Below the pieces are notes generated by a model. The model had not been told where the DNA came from. It saw only the letters and a list, made by a program, of their open reading frames with translations, and did no database searches. Shown here piece by piece: positions 1 through 5,196 of a stretch of DNA of 8,472 nt (positions within the stretch are counted from its first letter, which is position 1; each line of letters starts with the position of its first letter). The stretch covers positions 1 to 8,472 of the forward strand of contig JAAVHK010000005.1 in NCBI GenBank assembly GCA_014799765.1. The letters run 5' to 3'. Source of the DNA: Ruminococcus sp. (GTDB taxonomy: Bacteria; Bacillota; Clostridia; Oscillospirales; Ruminococcaceae). Made by a program: the position numbers and the translations under genes.

Positions 1-90
1 AAAAAAAAATAAAATACGAAATGCAAATAAATTCAACGTTTAATCAAAATAGTTAAATAATGTAAATTAACATACTGAATACAAAAAATG

Positions 91-120
91 AAAAAAACCG
101 GTAAAAGCCGTTAAAAACCG
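91..120. repeat. Three 10-bp units of A-tract plus CCG, phased with the helix
   Basis: Three consecutive 10-mers (aaaaaaaccg, gtaaaagccg, ttaaaaaccg) each pair an A-rich run with a terminal CCG. A weaker fourth unit (atatacagcg) follows. A-tracts repeated every 10 bp are known to produce intrinsic DNA bending, so this may be a curved segment or an array of protein sites. No function can be assigned from sequence alone. Confidence 0.45.
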
Positions 121-182
121 ATATACAGCGAAAATCCGTAGGAACAACATTCTGCTACACTGTCGGAAATGTGAAAATTATC

Positions 183-242
183 TGCCGGAAAAAACGGTTT
201 CCAGACCGTTTCGGCAATTCGTTCGTTTCATCTGAATTGCCG
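183..242. repeat. Two overlapping, mutually exclusive hairpins
   Basis: Hairpin 1 pairs TGCCG (183-187) with CGGCA (212-216) and AAACGGT (192-198) with ACCGTTT (205-211), leaving a four-base bulge and a six-base loop. Hairpin 2 pairs CGGCAATTC (212-220) with GAATTGCCG (234-242) around a 13-base loop. Both need bases 212-216, so only one can form at a time. Neither is followed by a T-run, so they are not ordinary intrinsic terminators. They could be RNA structures or protein-binding dyads. Confidence 0.4.
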
Positions 243-262
243 TTTATGAACTGTTTTCAATG

Positions 263-277
263 TTTACATTTCGTATA
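263..277. promoter_or_regulatory. Degenerate copy of the TATAC-N5-GTATA dyad
   Basis: TTTAC-ATTTC-GTATA matches the dyad at 470-484 at 13 of 15 positions and has the same five-base spacer. No good promoter can be aligned beside it. It is reported because of its similarity to the other copies nearby and may be an auxiliary binding site or chance. Confidence 0.35.
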
Positions 278-318
278 TTTTTCCCTGTAATCAGCGTTTT
301 TTCCGTGCAAACACTTTT

Positions 319-333
319 TATACTCATCGTATA
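319..333. promoter_or_regulatory. TATAC-N5-GTATA dyad
   Basis: TATAC (319-323) and GTATA (329-333) are perfect inverted repeats around TCATC. Read on the minus strand with its flank, 319-337 matches the 19-base site at 850-868 at 16 of 19 positions. This supports a shared regulator-binding site rather than a random AT-rich palindrome. A TATAAT hexamer overlaps it (330-335), but I find no matching -35 box. Confidence 0.45.
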
Positions 334-350
334 ATTTTGCGAAACAATGG

Positions 351-373
351 GTTCGGAAGTCCGGAACTTTTTT
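351..373 (+). terminator. Possible intrinsic terminator, upstream member of a tandem pair
   Basis: GTTCGG (351-356) can pair with CCGGAAC (361-367) with one bulged G and loop AAGT, followed directly by six T (368-373). The stem is short and imperfect. The layout of hairpin then T-run fits a rho-independent terminator for rightward transcription entering from the left. Confidence 0.45.
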
Positions 374-441
374 AAATTCGGACAGGAACTACTTCCCATC
401 CGTTTACAAAATAAAAACGTCCCCTTCCAGAGACTACAAAT

Positions 442-466
442 ACAGTGCCGTCGCACTGTGGTTTTT
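442..466 (+). terminator. Intrinsic terminator upstream of the Mor-like promoter
   Basis: ACAGTGC (442-448) and GCACTGT (453-459) form a perfect 7-bp stem with tetraloop CGTC. GG and five T follow. The opposite strand has no T-run after the stem, so it should act only on rightward transcription. It ends 19 bases before the -35 box of the next promoter and would insulate the activator gene from upstream transcription. Confidence 0.65.
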
Positions 467-469
467 AAT

Positions 470-484
470 TATACATTTTGTATA
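470..484. promoter_or_regulatory. Dyad abutting the -35 box of the Mor-like gene promoter
   Basis: TATAC-ATTTT-GTATA ends at the base before the TTGACT -35 box. The wider 19-base site (466-484) matches 850-868 at 17 of 19 positions. The centre, base 477, lies about 42-43 bases before the predicted start point, where Mor/C-family activators of phage Mu bind next to RNA polymerase. Direct autoregulation by the Mor-like protein is an inference; a repressor or an early-gene product are alternatives. Confidence 0.55.
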
Positions 485-513
485 TTGACTTCAATGAAGC
501 TATATGTTAAAAT
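485..513 (+). promoter_or_regulatory. SigA-type promoter of the Mor-like gene
   Basis: TTGACT (485-490), a 17-bp spacer and TAAAAT (508-513) with an extended -10 TG at 505-506. Transcription should start near 519-520, giving a leader of only about 15 bases. The ribosome binding site (AGGGGG, 521-526) would then sit at the very 5' end of the mRNA. Confidence 0.7.
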
Positions 514-534
514 ATTTAAAAGGGGGTGTTTTTT

Positions 535-804
535 ATGGTGGACATCGAAAAAATAGTCAGTTTTGAACAGCTATCGGGCGACAAAAAAGAACTCGCAAAC
601 GTCATCGGGCTGGAAGCTTACAAAAAACTTGTCCAACACTTCGGCGGAAGCTATATCTACATAAACAAGCCTGACACCGTCGTGCGAAACGAACGAAATG
701 AGGAAATCTGCCGGAAATTTACCGGCTCGAATTATTGCCAGCTCGCTCAGGAATACAACCTGACTGAAAATAGAATCCGGTCTATTTTACGGCAAAAACG
801 CTGA
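535..804 (+). CDS. Mor/C-family transcription activator
   Basis: An 89-residue DNA-binding protein resembling the Mor/C activators of phage Mu, which bind dyad sites just upstream of -35 and switch on middle or late promoters. The family signature is visible: GGSYIYINKP (residues 37-46, the beta strand before the helices), then RNERNEEICRKFTGSNYCQLAQEYNLTENRIRSIL (51-85 in outline), with a C-terminal helix-turn-helix at about 67-86. Mu Mor is longer (about 129 residues); short versions are usual in Gram-positive phages. I chose the ATG at 535 because AGGGGG lies eight bases upstream; the GTG at 526 lies within that site. The gene stands alone between two terminator-like hairpins, directly before the late operon, which suggests it controls that operon, as C does in Mu. 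Family call is firm; the target promoter is inferred. Confidence 0.85.
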   Translation: MVDIEKIVSFEQLSGDKKELANVIGLEAYKKLVQHFGGSYIYINKPDTVVRNERNEEICRKFTGSNYCQLAQEYNLTENRIRSILRQKR

Positions 805-821
805 TTATTAAAATATTTTGC

Positions 822-850
822 TTGACATATCAGGCTCGAGGTGCTATACT
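822..850 (+). promoter_or_regulatory. Strong SigA-type promoter of the late operon
   Basis: Perfect -35 TTGACA (822-827), a 17-bp spacer and -10 TATACT (845-850) with extended TG at 842-843. The predicted start, about 856-858, lies in the loop of the palindrome described next, so the mRNA leader is ~30 bases and carries only the right arm. Such a near-consensus promoter should fire without an activator, so it probably needs repression in the lysogen. The overlapping palindrome is the obvious place for that. Confidence 0.8.
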
Positions 851-877
851 AATTATACAATTAGTATAGCTTTTTTT
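843..877 (+). terminator. 28-bp palindrome: terminator for upstream RNA, likely operator over the -10 box
   Basis: GCTATACTAATT (843-854) and AATTAGTATAGC (859-870) are a perfect 12-bp inverted repeat with loop ATAC, followed by seven T (871-877). RNA made from the promoter at 485 would contain the whole hairpin and U-run, so the activator transcript should stop here. RNA started at the promoter at 822 begins inside the loop and escapes it. The palindrome also covers the -10 box and contains the TATAC-N5-GTATA dyad (854-868), so it could bind a repressor or activator. The structure is seen directly; the dual role is inferred. Confidence 0.65.
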
Positions 878-886
878 GGAGGTAAA

Positions 887-1120
887 ATGAATTTCACCTA
901 CTTAATTGAAGCGTTTCTGACGATTTCTGTCGCTATTTCAGGCATTTTTCTGAAGCGGACCACCGACGAACTCAACCGTTGTCAGCGTGATATCGAGAAA
1001 ATCAAGGAGGATTACATCACGAAAGAGGATTTTTTCCGCGAACAAAGCGAAAACCGCCGGAAACTTGACCGAATTATGGATATTCTACTCGAAGTAAAAG
1101 GAGAGATTGGCAACGGATAA
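887..1120 (+). CDS. Small membrane-anchored coiled-coil protein, DUF2730-like architecture
   Basis: A 77-residue protein with one hydrophobic segment (about residues 5-22, YLIEAFLTISVAISGIFL) and then a charged, heptad-like helix to the end (LNRCQRDIEKIKEDY and EQSENRRKLDRIMDILLEV). The same layout, one N-terminal membrane helix plus a coiled coil, occurs in the Mu DUF2730 protein encoded at this place in the late operon. I base the comparison on layout and position, not on clear residue identity. GGAGGT (878-883) sets the ATG at 887. It is the first gene of the late operon and overlaps the next gene by 14 bases. A role in lysis is possible but not shown; a holin-associated protein is an alternative. 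Confidence 0.6.
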   Translation: MNFTYLIEAFLTISVAISGIFLKRTTDELNRCQRDIEKIKEDYITKEDFFREQSENRRKLDRIMDILLEVKGEIGNG

Positions 1121-1436
1121 ACAATTACTCAACAAACGCATTTTTGCCCGAAATTTCGCCGAAAATAACGGCTCTGTGCTACGCACCGTGAACATCCTGA
1201 AAACTAAATACAATAAGTTAAAAAATTTACAATTTGCTCTCAATATGGAACAAAATGAAATCGAAAACAGCGTAAATTACCTGTTTGAAGCCGGTTATCT
1301 GCACCTCAGAAACGCCGAAACCAAGGCTCAAACCAGTCTCGCCGACGCCGATTTTGATTCCGTCGAGGGCAAGCTGACCGCTAAGGGCATCCGACTTCTC
1401 GCAGGTGCCATAACTGATGAATGCGTGGATATATGA
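1107..1436 (+). CDS. Conserved small phage protein, probable winged helix
   Basis: A 109-residue protein of a type I recognise from Mu-like prophages of Bacillota, sitting just before the DUF3486 gene. The N-terminal part (MATDKQLLNKRIF...NNGSVLRTVNILK, 1-32) and the middle helix (EIENSVNYLFEAGYLHLRN, 51-69) followed by KLTAKGIRLLAGAITDECVDI (89-109) look like a winged-helix fold ending in the family's typical ALTAKG-like tail. It may bind DNA, but no function is known to me. The start is an uncommon TTG, preceded by AAGGAG with only 3 bases of spacing. Homologous proteins as I remember them start with the same MxDKQLLNKRIF, and the next in-frame ATG (1243) would remove the conserved N-terminus. 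It ends with an ATGA overlap with the next gene. Confidence 0.65.
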   Translation: MATDKQLLNKRIFARNFAENNGSVLRTVNILKTKYNKLKNLQFALNMEQNEIENSVNYLFEAGYLHLRNAETKAQTSLADADFDSVEGKLTAKGIRLLAGAITDECVDI

Positions 1437-1948
1437 AGAAAAATCGACATCACCCGACTATAAACAGACTGCCGTCGCATATCCGTGAAACCGTCGACGA
1501 AATGATTAAATCCGATTTCACTTACAGCGAAATTGCCCAGTTTATCGGCGAAAACGGCACGAAAATTTCAATTTCAAGCGTTCAGCGTTACGCCTCGGGA
1601 CTGAACGAAACTCTCGAAAATCTGAAAATGTCCCACGAAAATTTTAAAATGATTATGGCGGAATGCGAAAATTTCCGCAATCCTGACATAACCGACGCTA
1701 TTCTGATTCTGCTTCAAAATCAGATTTTAACCGCTATAAATAGCCAAAAGTCCGACGTCGCCAGTCTGGAAAAACTCATCAAAAACACCGTCGCTCTGAT
1801 TCGTGCGGTGGCTTTCAAAAAACAGATTGAAATCGATTCCGAGAAGATTTTTCAGGAATTCGATAACATGATTTTCGGGGCGTTATACGACGAAAAACCC
1901 CAGCTTTACGCCGAAATCAAGCAATTTATCGAGGAAAAAAGGCAATGA
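1433..1948 (+). CDS. DUF3486-family protein, Mu gp27-like small terminase
   Basis: A 171-residue protein with the usual DUF3486 opening: basic MKKNRHHPTINRLPSHIRETVDEMI (outline of residues 1-25), then a helix-turn-helix (about 28-54, FTYSEIAQFIGENGTKISISSVQRY), then helical, oligomer-forming sequence to the end. In Mu the homologue gp27 is regarded as the small terminase subunit, which recognises DNA and stimulates the packaging motor. The ATG at 1433 overlaps the previous stop as ATGA and fits the family's N-terminus better than the ATG at 1421; neither has a good ribosome binding site, so translation is probably coupled. The large terminase follows two genes later and belongs to a non-Mu type. 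Confidence 0.75.
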   Translation: MKKNRHHPTINRLPSHIRETVDEMIKSDFTYSEIAQFIGENGTKISISSVQRYASGLNETLENLKMSHENFKMIMAECENFRNPDITDAILILLQNQILTAINSQKSDVASLEKLIKNTVALIRAVAFKKQIEIDSEKIFQEFDNMIFGALYDEKPQLYAEIKQFIEEKRQ

Positions 1949-2250
1949 AAATGTACGTGATTTTTGTTACTACCGGACGTGAAGTGAAAATATACAGAGA
2001 GTTGAAAAAGCGAGGGTTCAATGTTTTTCTGCCACAGGAAAATTGCACCGGAAAATCGGGAAAAACATTCAAAAAAGTGGTTTTTCCTAACTACCTCTTC
2101 CTGAAATGCAACATGACAAGTGAAATTTACTGTCAAATCTGCCGTATACGGAATGTAAAATATTTTCTCGGATTCCATGCAGGCGGGGTGCCGTTCCTGT
2201 CTCGTCGTGAACAAAGAAACATCGAAAAATGGAGGAAAAATGAAACCTGA
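1945..2250 (+). CDS. NusG N-terminal (NGN) domain-only protein, possible antiterminator
   Basis: A 101-residue protein that matches the NGN domain of NusG, RfaH and LoaP: MYVIFVTTGRE (residues 3-13), NVFLP (26-30), KKVVFPNYLFLKC (43-55, where NusG has FPGYVF) and a C-terminal VKYFLGFHAGGVPFLSRREQRNIE (71-94). NGN domains bind the RNA polymerase clamp over the DNA channel and suppress pausing; specialised paralogues act on particular operons. There is no KOW domain, so the contacts KOW makes with Rho, ribosome or RNA would be absent. The gene lies inside the late operon between small and large terminase, overlapping both neighbours. Start may be ATG 1945 (overlapping the previous stop) or ATG 1951, which has a better-spaced AAAGG. 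The family call is good; an antitermination role is inferred. Confidence 0.75.
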   Translation: MKMYVIFVTTGREVKIYRELKKRGFNVFLPQENCTGKSGKTFKKVVFPNYLFLKCNMTSEIYCQICRIRNVKYFLGFHAGGVPFLSRREQRNIEKWRKNET

Positions 2251-2551
2251 ACTTGATAAATTTATGACCAGAATTTCCGGATTTGAAAATTTTCAGAAAG
2301 CAGATTATACAAATTGTAAATCTTTTTTTGAATCTTTTCTGAATACTCCTGACCCCGAACGCCGTCGGCAATTAGCCATTGAGTTTAAAAAACGTCATTC
2401 AGAACTCTACGATTTTGTGAAAAATAACCAGGATTTAATGTCGGCAGAACAGGATATTTCTAAGCTGTCTGACGGTATTTTCCCCGAAAATTCGGGAAAA
2501 TCCGATACGAACTTTTTTGAAATCATTCGGGATAAATTAAATGATTTATGA
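2240..2551 (+). CDS. Unrecognised small protein in the terminase operon
   Basis: A 103-residue soluble protein that I do not recognise. It has no membrane segment or signal peptide. A helical, charged first half (KPELDKFMTRISGFENFQKADY, then ERRRQLAIEFKKRHSELYDFVK at about 41-62) is followed by an acidic, Ser/Asp-rich stretch and a final helix FFEIIRDKLNDL. GGAGG (2231-2235) precedes the ATG at 2240 by four bases. It overlaps the NusG-like gene and the large terminase gene by 11 bases each, so it is made with them. The position between small and large terminase subunits suggests a packaging accessory or a partner of the NusG-like protein, but nothing in the sequence proves either. Confidence 0.6.
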   Translation: MKPELDKFMTRISGFENFQKADYTNCKSFFESFLNTPDPERRRQLAIEFKKRHSELYDFVKNNQDLMSAEQDISKLSDGIFPENSGKSDTNFFEIIRDKLNDL

Positions 2552-3770
2552 AAAGTTCTCAGACCGTCAACTTGAAGTCATGTTCTGGTGGTGCCGACCG
2601 AGTACCCGAAATTTTGACGCCGTCATCTGCGACGGGGCGGTGCGTTCAGGAAAAACTATGGCGATGACTATCGGTTTTGTGTTGTGGAGCGTGGAAAATT
2701 TCACAGATTCGGACTTCGCACTGTGCGGAAGAACTATCGAAAGTCTGCGACGGAACATAATTGAGCCTATGAAAAAGTGGCTTGAGGGCATTGTCACGAT
2801 TCGTCAGGGGCGTAATTTTATCGAAATACCGGCAAAAAACGGCACAAACCGCTATTATTTTTTCGGCGGTCGTAATAACTCTGCGTATAAAACGATTCAG
2901 GGCGTTACGCTCGCTGGCGTGATGCTCGACGAGGTCACCTTGATGCCGGAAAACTTCGTAAATCAAGCAATCGCCCGATGCTCCGTGACCGGCTCCCGCA
3001 TATGGTTCAACTGCAACCCCGAAAGTCCGGCTCACTGGTTTTATAAAACGTGGATTTCGCAGTGTAATGGGAAAAACGCCCTGTGCCTGAAATTCTCAAT
3101 GAACGACAATCCGGCACTGGACGATGATATTAAAAACCGCTACAAAAGGCTATATTCCGGCGTTTTTTACGAACGCTACATACTCGGGAAGTGGTCAGTG
3201 GCGGACGGTCTCATTTACGATATGTTTGATAAAAACATTAACATTATTCACGAAACGCCCGAAACTTCCGGCGATTACTACGTTTCTTCAGATTACGGAA
3301 TCCAGAACGCAACGGTTTTTTTGCTATGGCGTAGGGAAAAAAAGCTAAATCGGTGGGTTTGTCTCAACGAATGGTACTACTCAGGGCGTGAAAACCATCG
3401 GCAGAAAACCGTATCGGAACTTGCAACGGAGCTCAGAAAATGGTTAGGCGACATTCAGCCAACAATCGTCTATATTGACCCCTCCGCAACCGCTCTGATA
3501 GCTGAGTGCAGACACAACGGGTTTACCGTAAAACCGGCAAAAAACGACGTGTTAGAGGGTATAACGAAAGTTTCTTCAATGCTCGCCGACGGAGAACTAA
3601 TTTTCAGCGACAAATGCACCCATACTATAGAAGAATTCGACAATTATTCGTGGGATTCCAGCCAGCCGGAAAAAGATTCACCGCTTAAAATCAATGACCA
3701 TTGCATGGACGCAGTCCGATATTTCGCTAATTCTCGCCCCAAATACGCTTTTATTACAAAATTTGCATGA
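2541..3770 (+). CDS. terL: Terminase large subunit, PBSX type (packaging ATPase/nuclease)
   Basis: A 409-residue packaging motor that cuts phage DNA and pumps it through the portal. The N-terminal ATPase has a Walker A GAVRSGKT (residues 32-39) and Walker B GVMLDEVTLMP with D131 and E132; WFNCNPESPAHWF (156-168) is the typical motif after it in this family. The C-terminal RNase H-like nuclease carries acidic residues in YYVSSDYG (D252), VYIDPSA (D314) and NDHCMDAVRYF (D387, D391). Length and motifs fit the PBSX/Terminase_3 group, not Mu gp28. The ATG at 2541 overlaps the previous stop; GGGAT upstream is a weak ribosome site, so coupling is likely. The gene appears intact. Confidence 0.93.
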   Translation: MIYEKFSDRQLEVMFWWCRPSTRNFDAVICDGAVRSGKTMAMTIGFVLWSVENFTDSDFALCGRTIESLRRNIIEPMKKWLEGIVTIRQGRNFIEIPAKNGTNRYYFFGGRNNSAYKTIQGVTLAGVMLDEVTLMPENFVNQAIARCSVTGSRIWFNCNPESPAHWFYKTWISQCNGKNALCLKFSMNDNPALDDDIKNRYKRLYSGVFYERYILGKWSVADGLIYDMFDKNINIIHETPETSGDYYVSSDYGIQNATVFLLWRREKKLNRWVCLNEWYYSGRENHRQKTVSELATELRKWLGDIQPTIVYIDPSATALIAECRHNGFTVKPAKNDVLEGITKVSSMLADGELIFSDKCTHTIEEFDNYSWDSSQPEKDSPLKINDHCMDAVRYFANSRPKYAFITKFA

Positions 3771-3794
3771 TTCAGAACACATTTTTTTATTATT

Positions 3795-3823
3795 ATTATA
3801 CACCGTTTTTACAATTTTGTCAA
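3795..3823 (-). promoter_or_regulatory. Consensus promoter pointing left, antisense to the terminase gene
   Basis: On the minus strand TTGACA (3823-3818), exactly 17 bp, then TATAAT (3800-3795): a perfect SigA consensus. A-rich tracts upstream of the -35 (3834-3850 read on the minus strand) resemble an UP element. RNA would start near 3788 and run antisense into the 3' end of the large terminase gene. No minus-strand gene with a ribosome site lies below it. A nearly identical arrangement recurs at 6076-6104, which makes chance unlikely. Confidence 0.65.
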
Positions 3824-3864
3824 GAGATTCAAGAATTTTTTTTCTTTTAACTAAAACAGGAGGT
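3806..3864 (+). repeat. Intergenic repeat element, copy 1 (before the portal gene)
   Basis: Bases 3806-3860 match 6087-6141 at 44 of 55 positions with no gap. The right part is the best kept (27 of 30 over the last 30 bases, including TTTAACTAAAACAGG identical). The element runs from inside the leftward promoter spacer to the ribosome binding site AGGAGGT (3858-3864) of the portal gene. It fills the 97-base gap between terminase and portal, one of only two such gaps in the late operon. Confidence 0.8.
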
Positions 3865-3867
3865 ACA

Positions 3868-5196
3868 ATGTATACCTATAACGATTTGCAGAAAATCGGC
3901 GATAATTCGGGAAAAATTCGTTTTATACAAAATGTAATATCTGAACATGAAAACAGCGAAATTTATCGTAATGGTGCGATTTCCGGACTTTTTTACCGTG
4001 GAATTGACCCCGATTTAGAGGCGATAAAAAAAGTGGTCTACGACAGGAACGGCAACGCCCATGCCGATACCGTCTCGCCGAATCACAAACTGACCTCGAA
4101 TATTTACCATTTGTTAATAAATCAACTCGTGTCGTATCAGCTCGGAAACGGCGTGAGCTTTAGCAACACAGCGTTGAAAAAGTCTCTCGGAGGTGCTGAA
4201 TTTGACTATATATTGCAACAAATCCTGATTTATGCCGCTAACGACGGCGAAGCGTACGGGTTAGTCACGGATAACGGAATTTTGCCTATGTGTTCCGCTT
4301 GCAAGGTCAATGGAAATGAACCGATTTTCGCTCCGCTCCGTGATGAAGACGATGGTACGCTTCGGGCAGGCGTGCGTTACTGGAGACTTTCGCCTGAAAA
4401 ACCGCTTCGAGCGACCCTCTATGAGCCGGACGGCTACACGGAATACAAGACCGACAACGCCGGAAATTTGCAGATATATAGCCAAAAAACGCCGTATCGA
4501 ATATGTCAGCATCGGAGTCAGGCGGAGGGCACATTTTTGTCGTACGATAATAATTATTCGGCTTTTCCTATTATTCCTATGGGTTTTATCAATAATCAGT
4601 CGTCAATCGTCGGAAATCGTGCGAAACTTTTCGCCTATGACGTAGTTTTATCGGGATTGGTTAATTGTATTGACGCAAACACGGTATACTGGACGCTCCG
4701 CAACGCTGAGGGAATGTCACCGCAGGATGACCTGAATTTAGTGGCGGACATAATTTATCGCCGGATTATCCATACGCCTGAAGACGTAGAGTTGAAAAAA
4801 GAGGAAATCACTACTAATCATGAGGCGTTTGTGGCGGTATTAGGCGTTTTGCGTCGACAAATCTTTACAGATTTCTGTGCCGTCGACACGGAAAATATTT
4901 CCGCCCAGAACATCACGACGGTCGCCATAAAATCGGCTTACGAAAATCTTAACCTGAAGTGCGACGAGATAGAACGCTATATTTCGGCATTTATCCGTGG
5001 TTGTCTGAAAGTTAAAGGTTTTGACGAAAACGAACCATTTCATTTCAAGCGTCCGAACAACATAAATGAACTCGAATTTGTAACGAAAATTGCCGCAATA
5101 TCGCCACAAATTGGCGACAAAATGGCAACTCGTCTCATTTATGAGGCACTCGGTCTCATCGACGAATATTCACCGGATATAAACAATGATTTTTGA
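3868..5196 (+). CDS. Portal protein, SPP1 gp6-like
   Basis: A 442-residue protein forming the dodecameric ring at one capsid vertex, through which the terminase loads DNA and to which the connector attaches. The family pattern is visible: an N-terminal helix with NHKLTSNIYHLLINQLVSYQLGNGV (about 72-96), a wing/stem core with DGEAYGLV (126-133), the FPIIPMGFINNQSS segment (233-246) followed by AYDVVLSGLVNCIDA, and a helical C-terminal half with NITTVAIKSAYENLNLKCDEIE (348-369). It is somewhat shorter than SPP1 gp6 (about 503). The frame is open upstream to 3694, but AGGAGGT lies just before the ATG at 3868, and the upstream part overlaps the terminase. It overlaps the MuF gene by 11 bases, the classic portal-MuF pair. 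Confidence 0.87.
   Translation: MYTYNDLQKIGDNSGKIRFIQNVISEHENSEIYRNGAISGLFYRGIDPDLEAIKKVVYDRNGNAHADTVSPNHKLTSNIYHLLINQLVSYQLGNGVSFSNTALKKSLGGAEFDYILQQILIYAANDGEAYGLVTDNGILPMCSACKVNGNEPIFAPLRDEDDGTLRAGVRYWRLSPEKPLRATLYEPDGYTEYKTDNAGNLQIYSQKTPYRICQHRSQAEGTFLSYDNNYSAFPIIPMGFINNQSSIVGNRAKLFAYDVVLSGLVNCIDANTVYWTLRNAEGMSPQDDLNLVADIIYRRIIHTPEDVELKKEEITTNHEAFVAVLGVLRRQIFTDFCAVDTENISAQNITTVAIKSAYENLNLKCDEIERYISAFIRGCLKVKGFDENEPFHFKRPNNINELEFVTKIAAISPQIGDKMATRLIYEALGLIDEYSPDINNDF

Larger units (their letters stand above)
1..480. other. Non-coding control region upstream of the Mor-like gene
   Basis: No credible gene lies here. The open frames on either strand are short, lack a ribosome binding site and resemble nothing known. 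The first ~120 bases are very A-rich. The region contains 10-bp-phased A-tracts (91-120), two mutually exclusive hairpins (183-242), three TWTAC-N5-GTATA dyads (263-277, 319-333, 470-484) and two terminator-like hairpins (351-373, 442-466). In Mu-like phages the position just before a Mor/C gene separates early from late transcription, and the signals here fit that. What lies further upstream cannot be seen. Confidence 0.7.

Noticed and set aside
244..456. Minus-strand frame of 70 codons
   Set aside because: It starts at a GTG inside the terminator stem, has no ribosome site and overlaps several regulatory structures.
347..556. Open frame of 69 codons on the + strand
   Set aside because: It has no ribosome site, crosses both the terminator hairpin and the Mor-like promoter, and its translation resembles no protein.
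818..886. Upstream start for the membrane protein gene
   Set aside because: The extra 23 residues would be encoded by the promoter and palindrome; the ATG at 887 has GGAGGT.
2646..3035. 129-codon minus-strand frame within the terminase gene
   Set aside because: It mirrors a well-supported gene with clear Walker motifs and lacks a ribosome site; it starts far below the leftward promoter at 3795.
3694..3867. N-terminal extension of the portal protein into the terminase gene
   Set aside because: AGGAGGT directly precedes the ATG at 3868, the extension reads through AT-rich spacer and terminase codons, and portal homologues do not have it.
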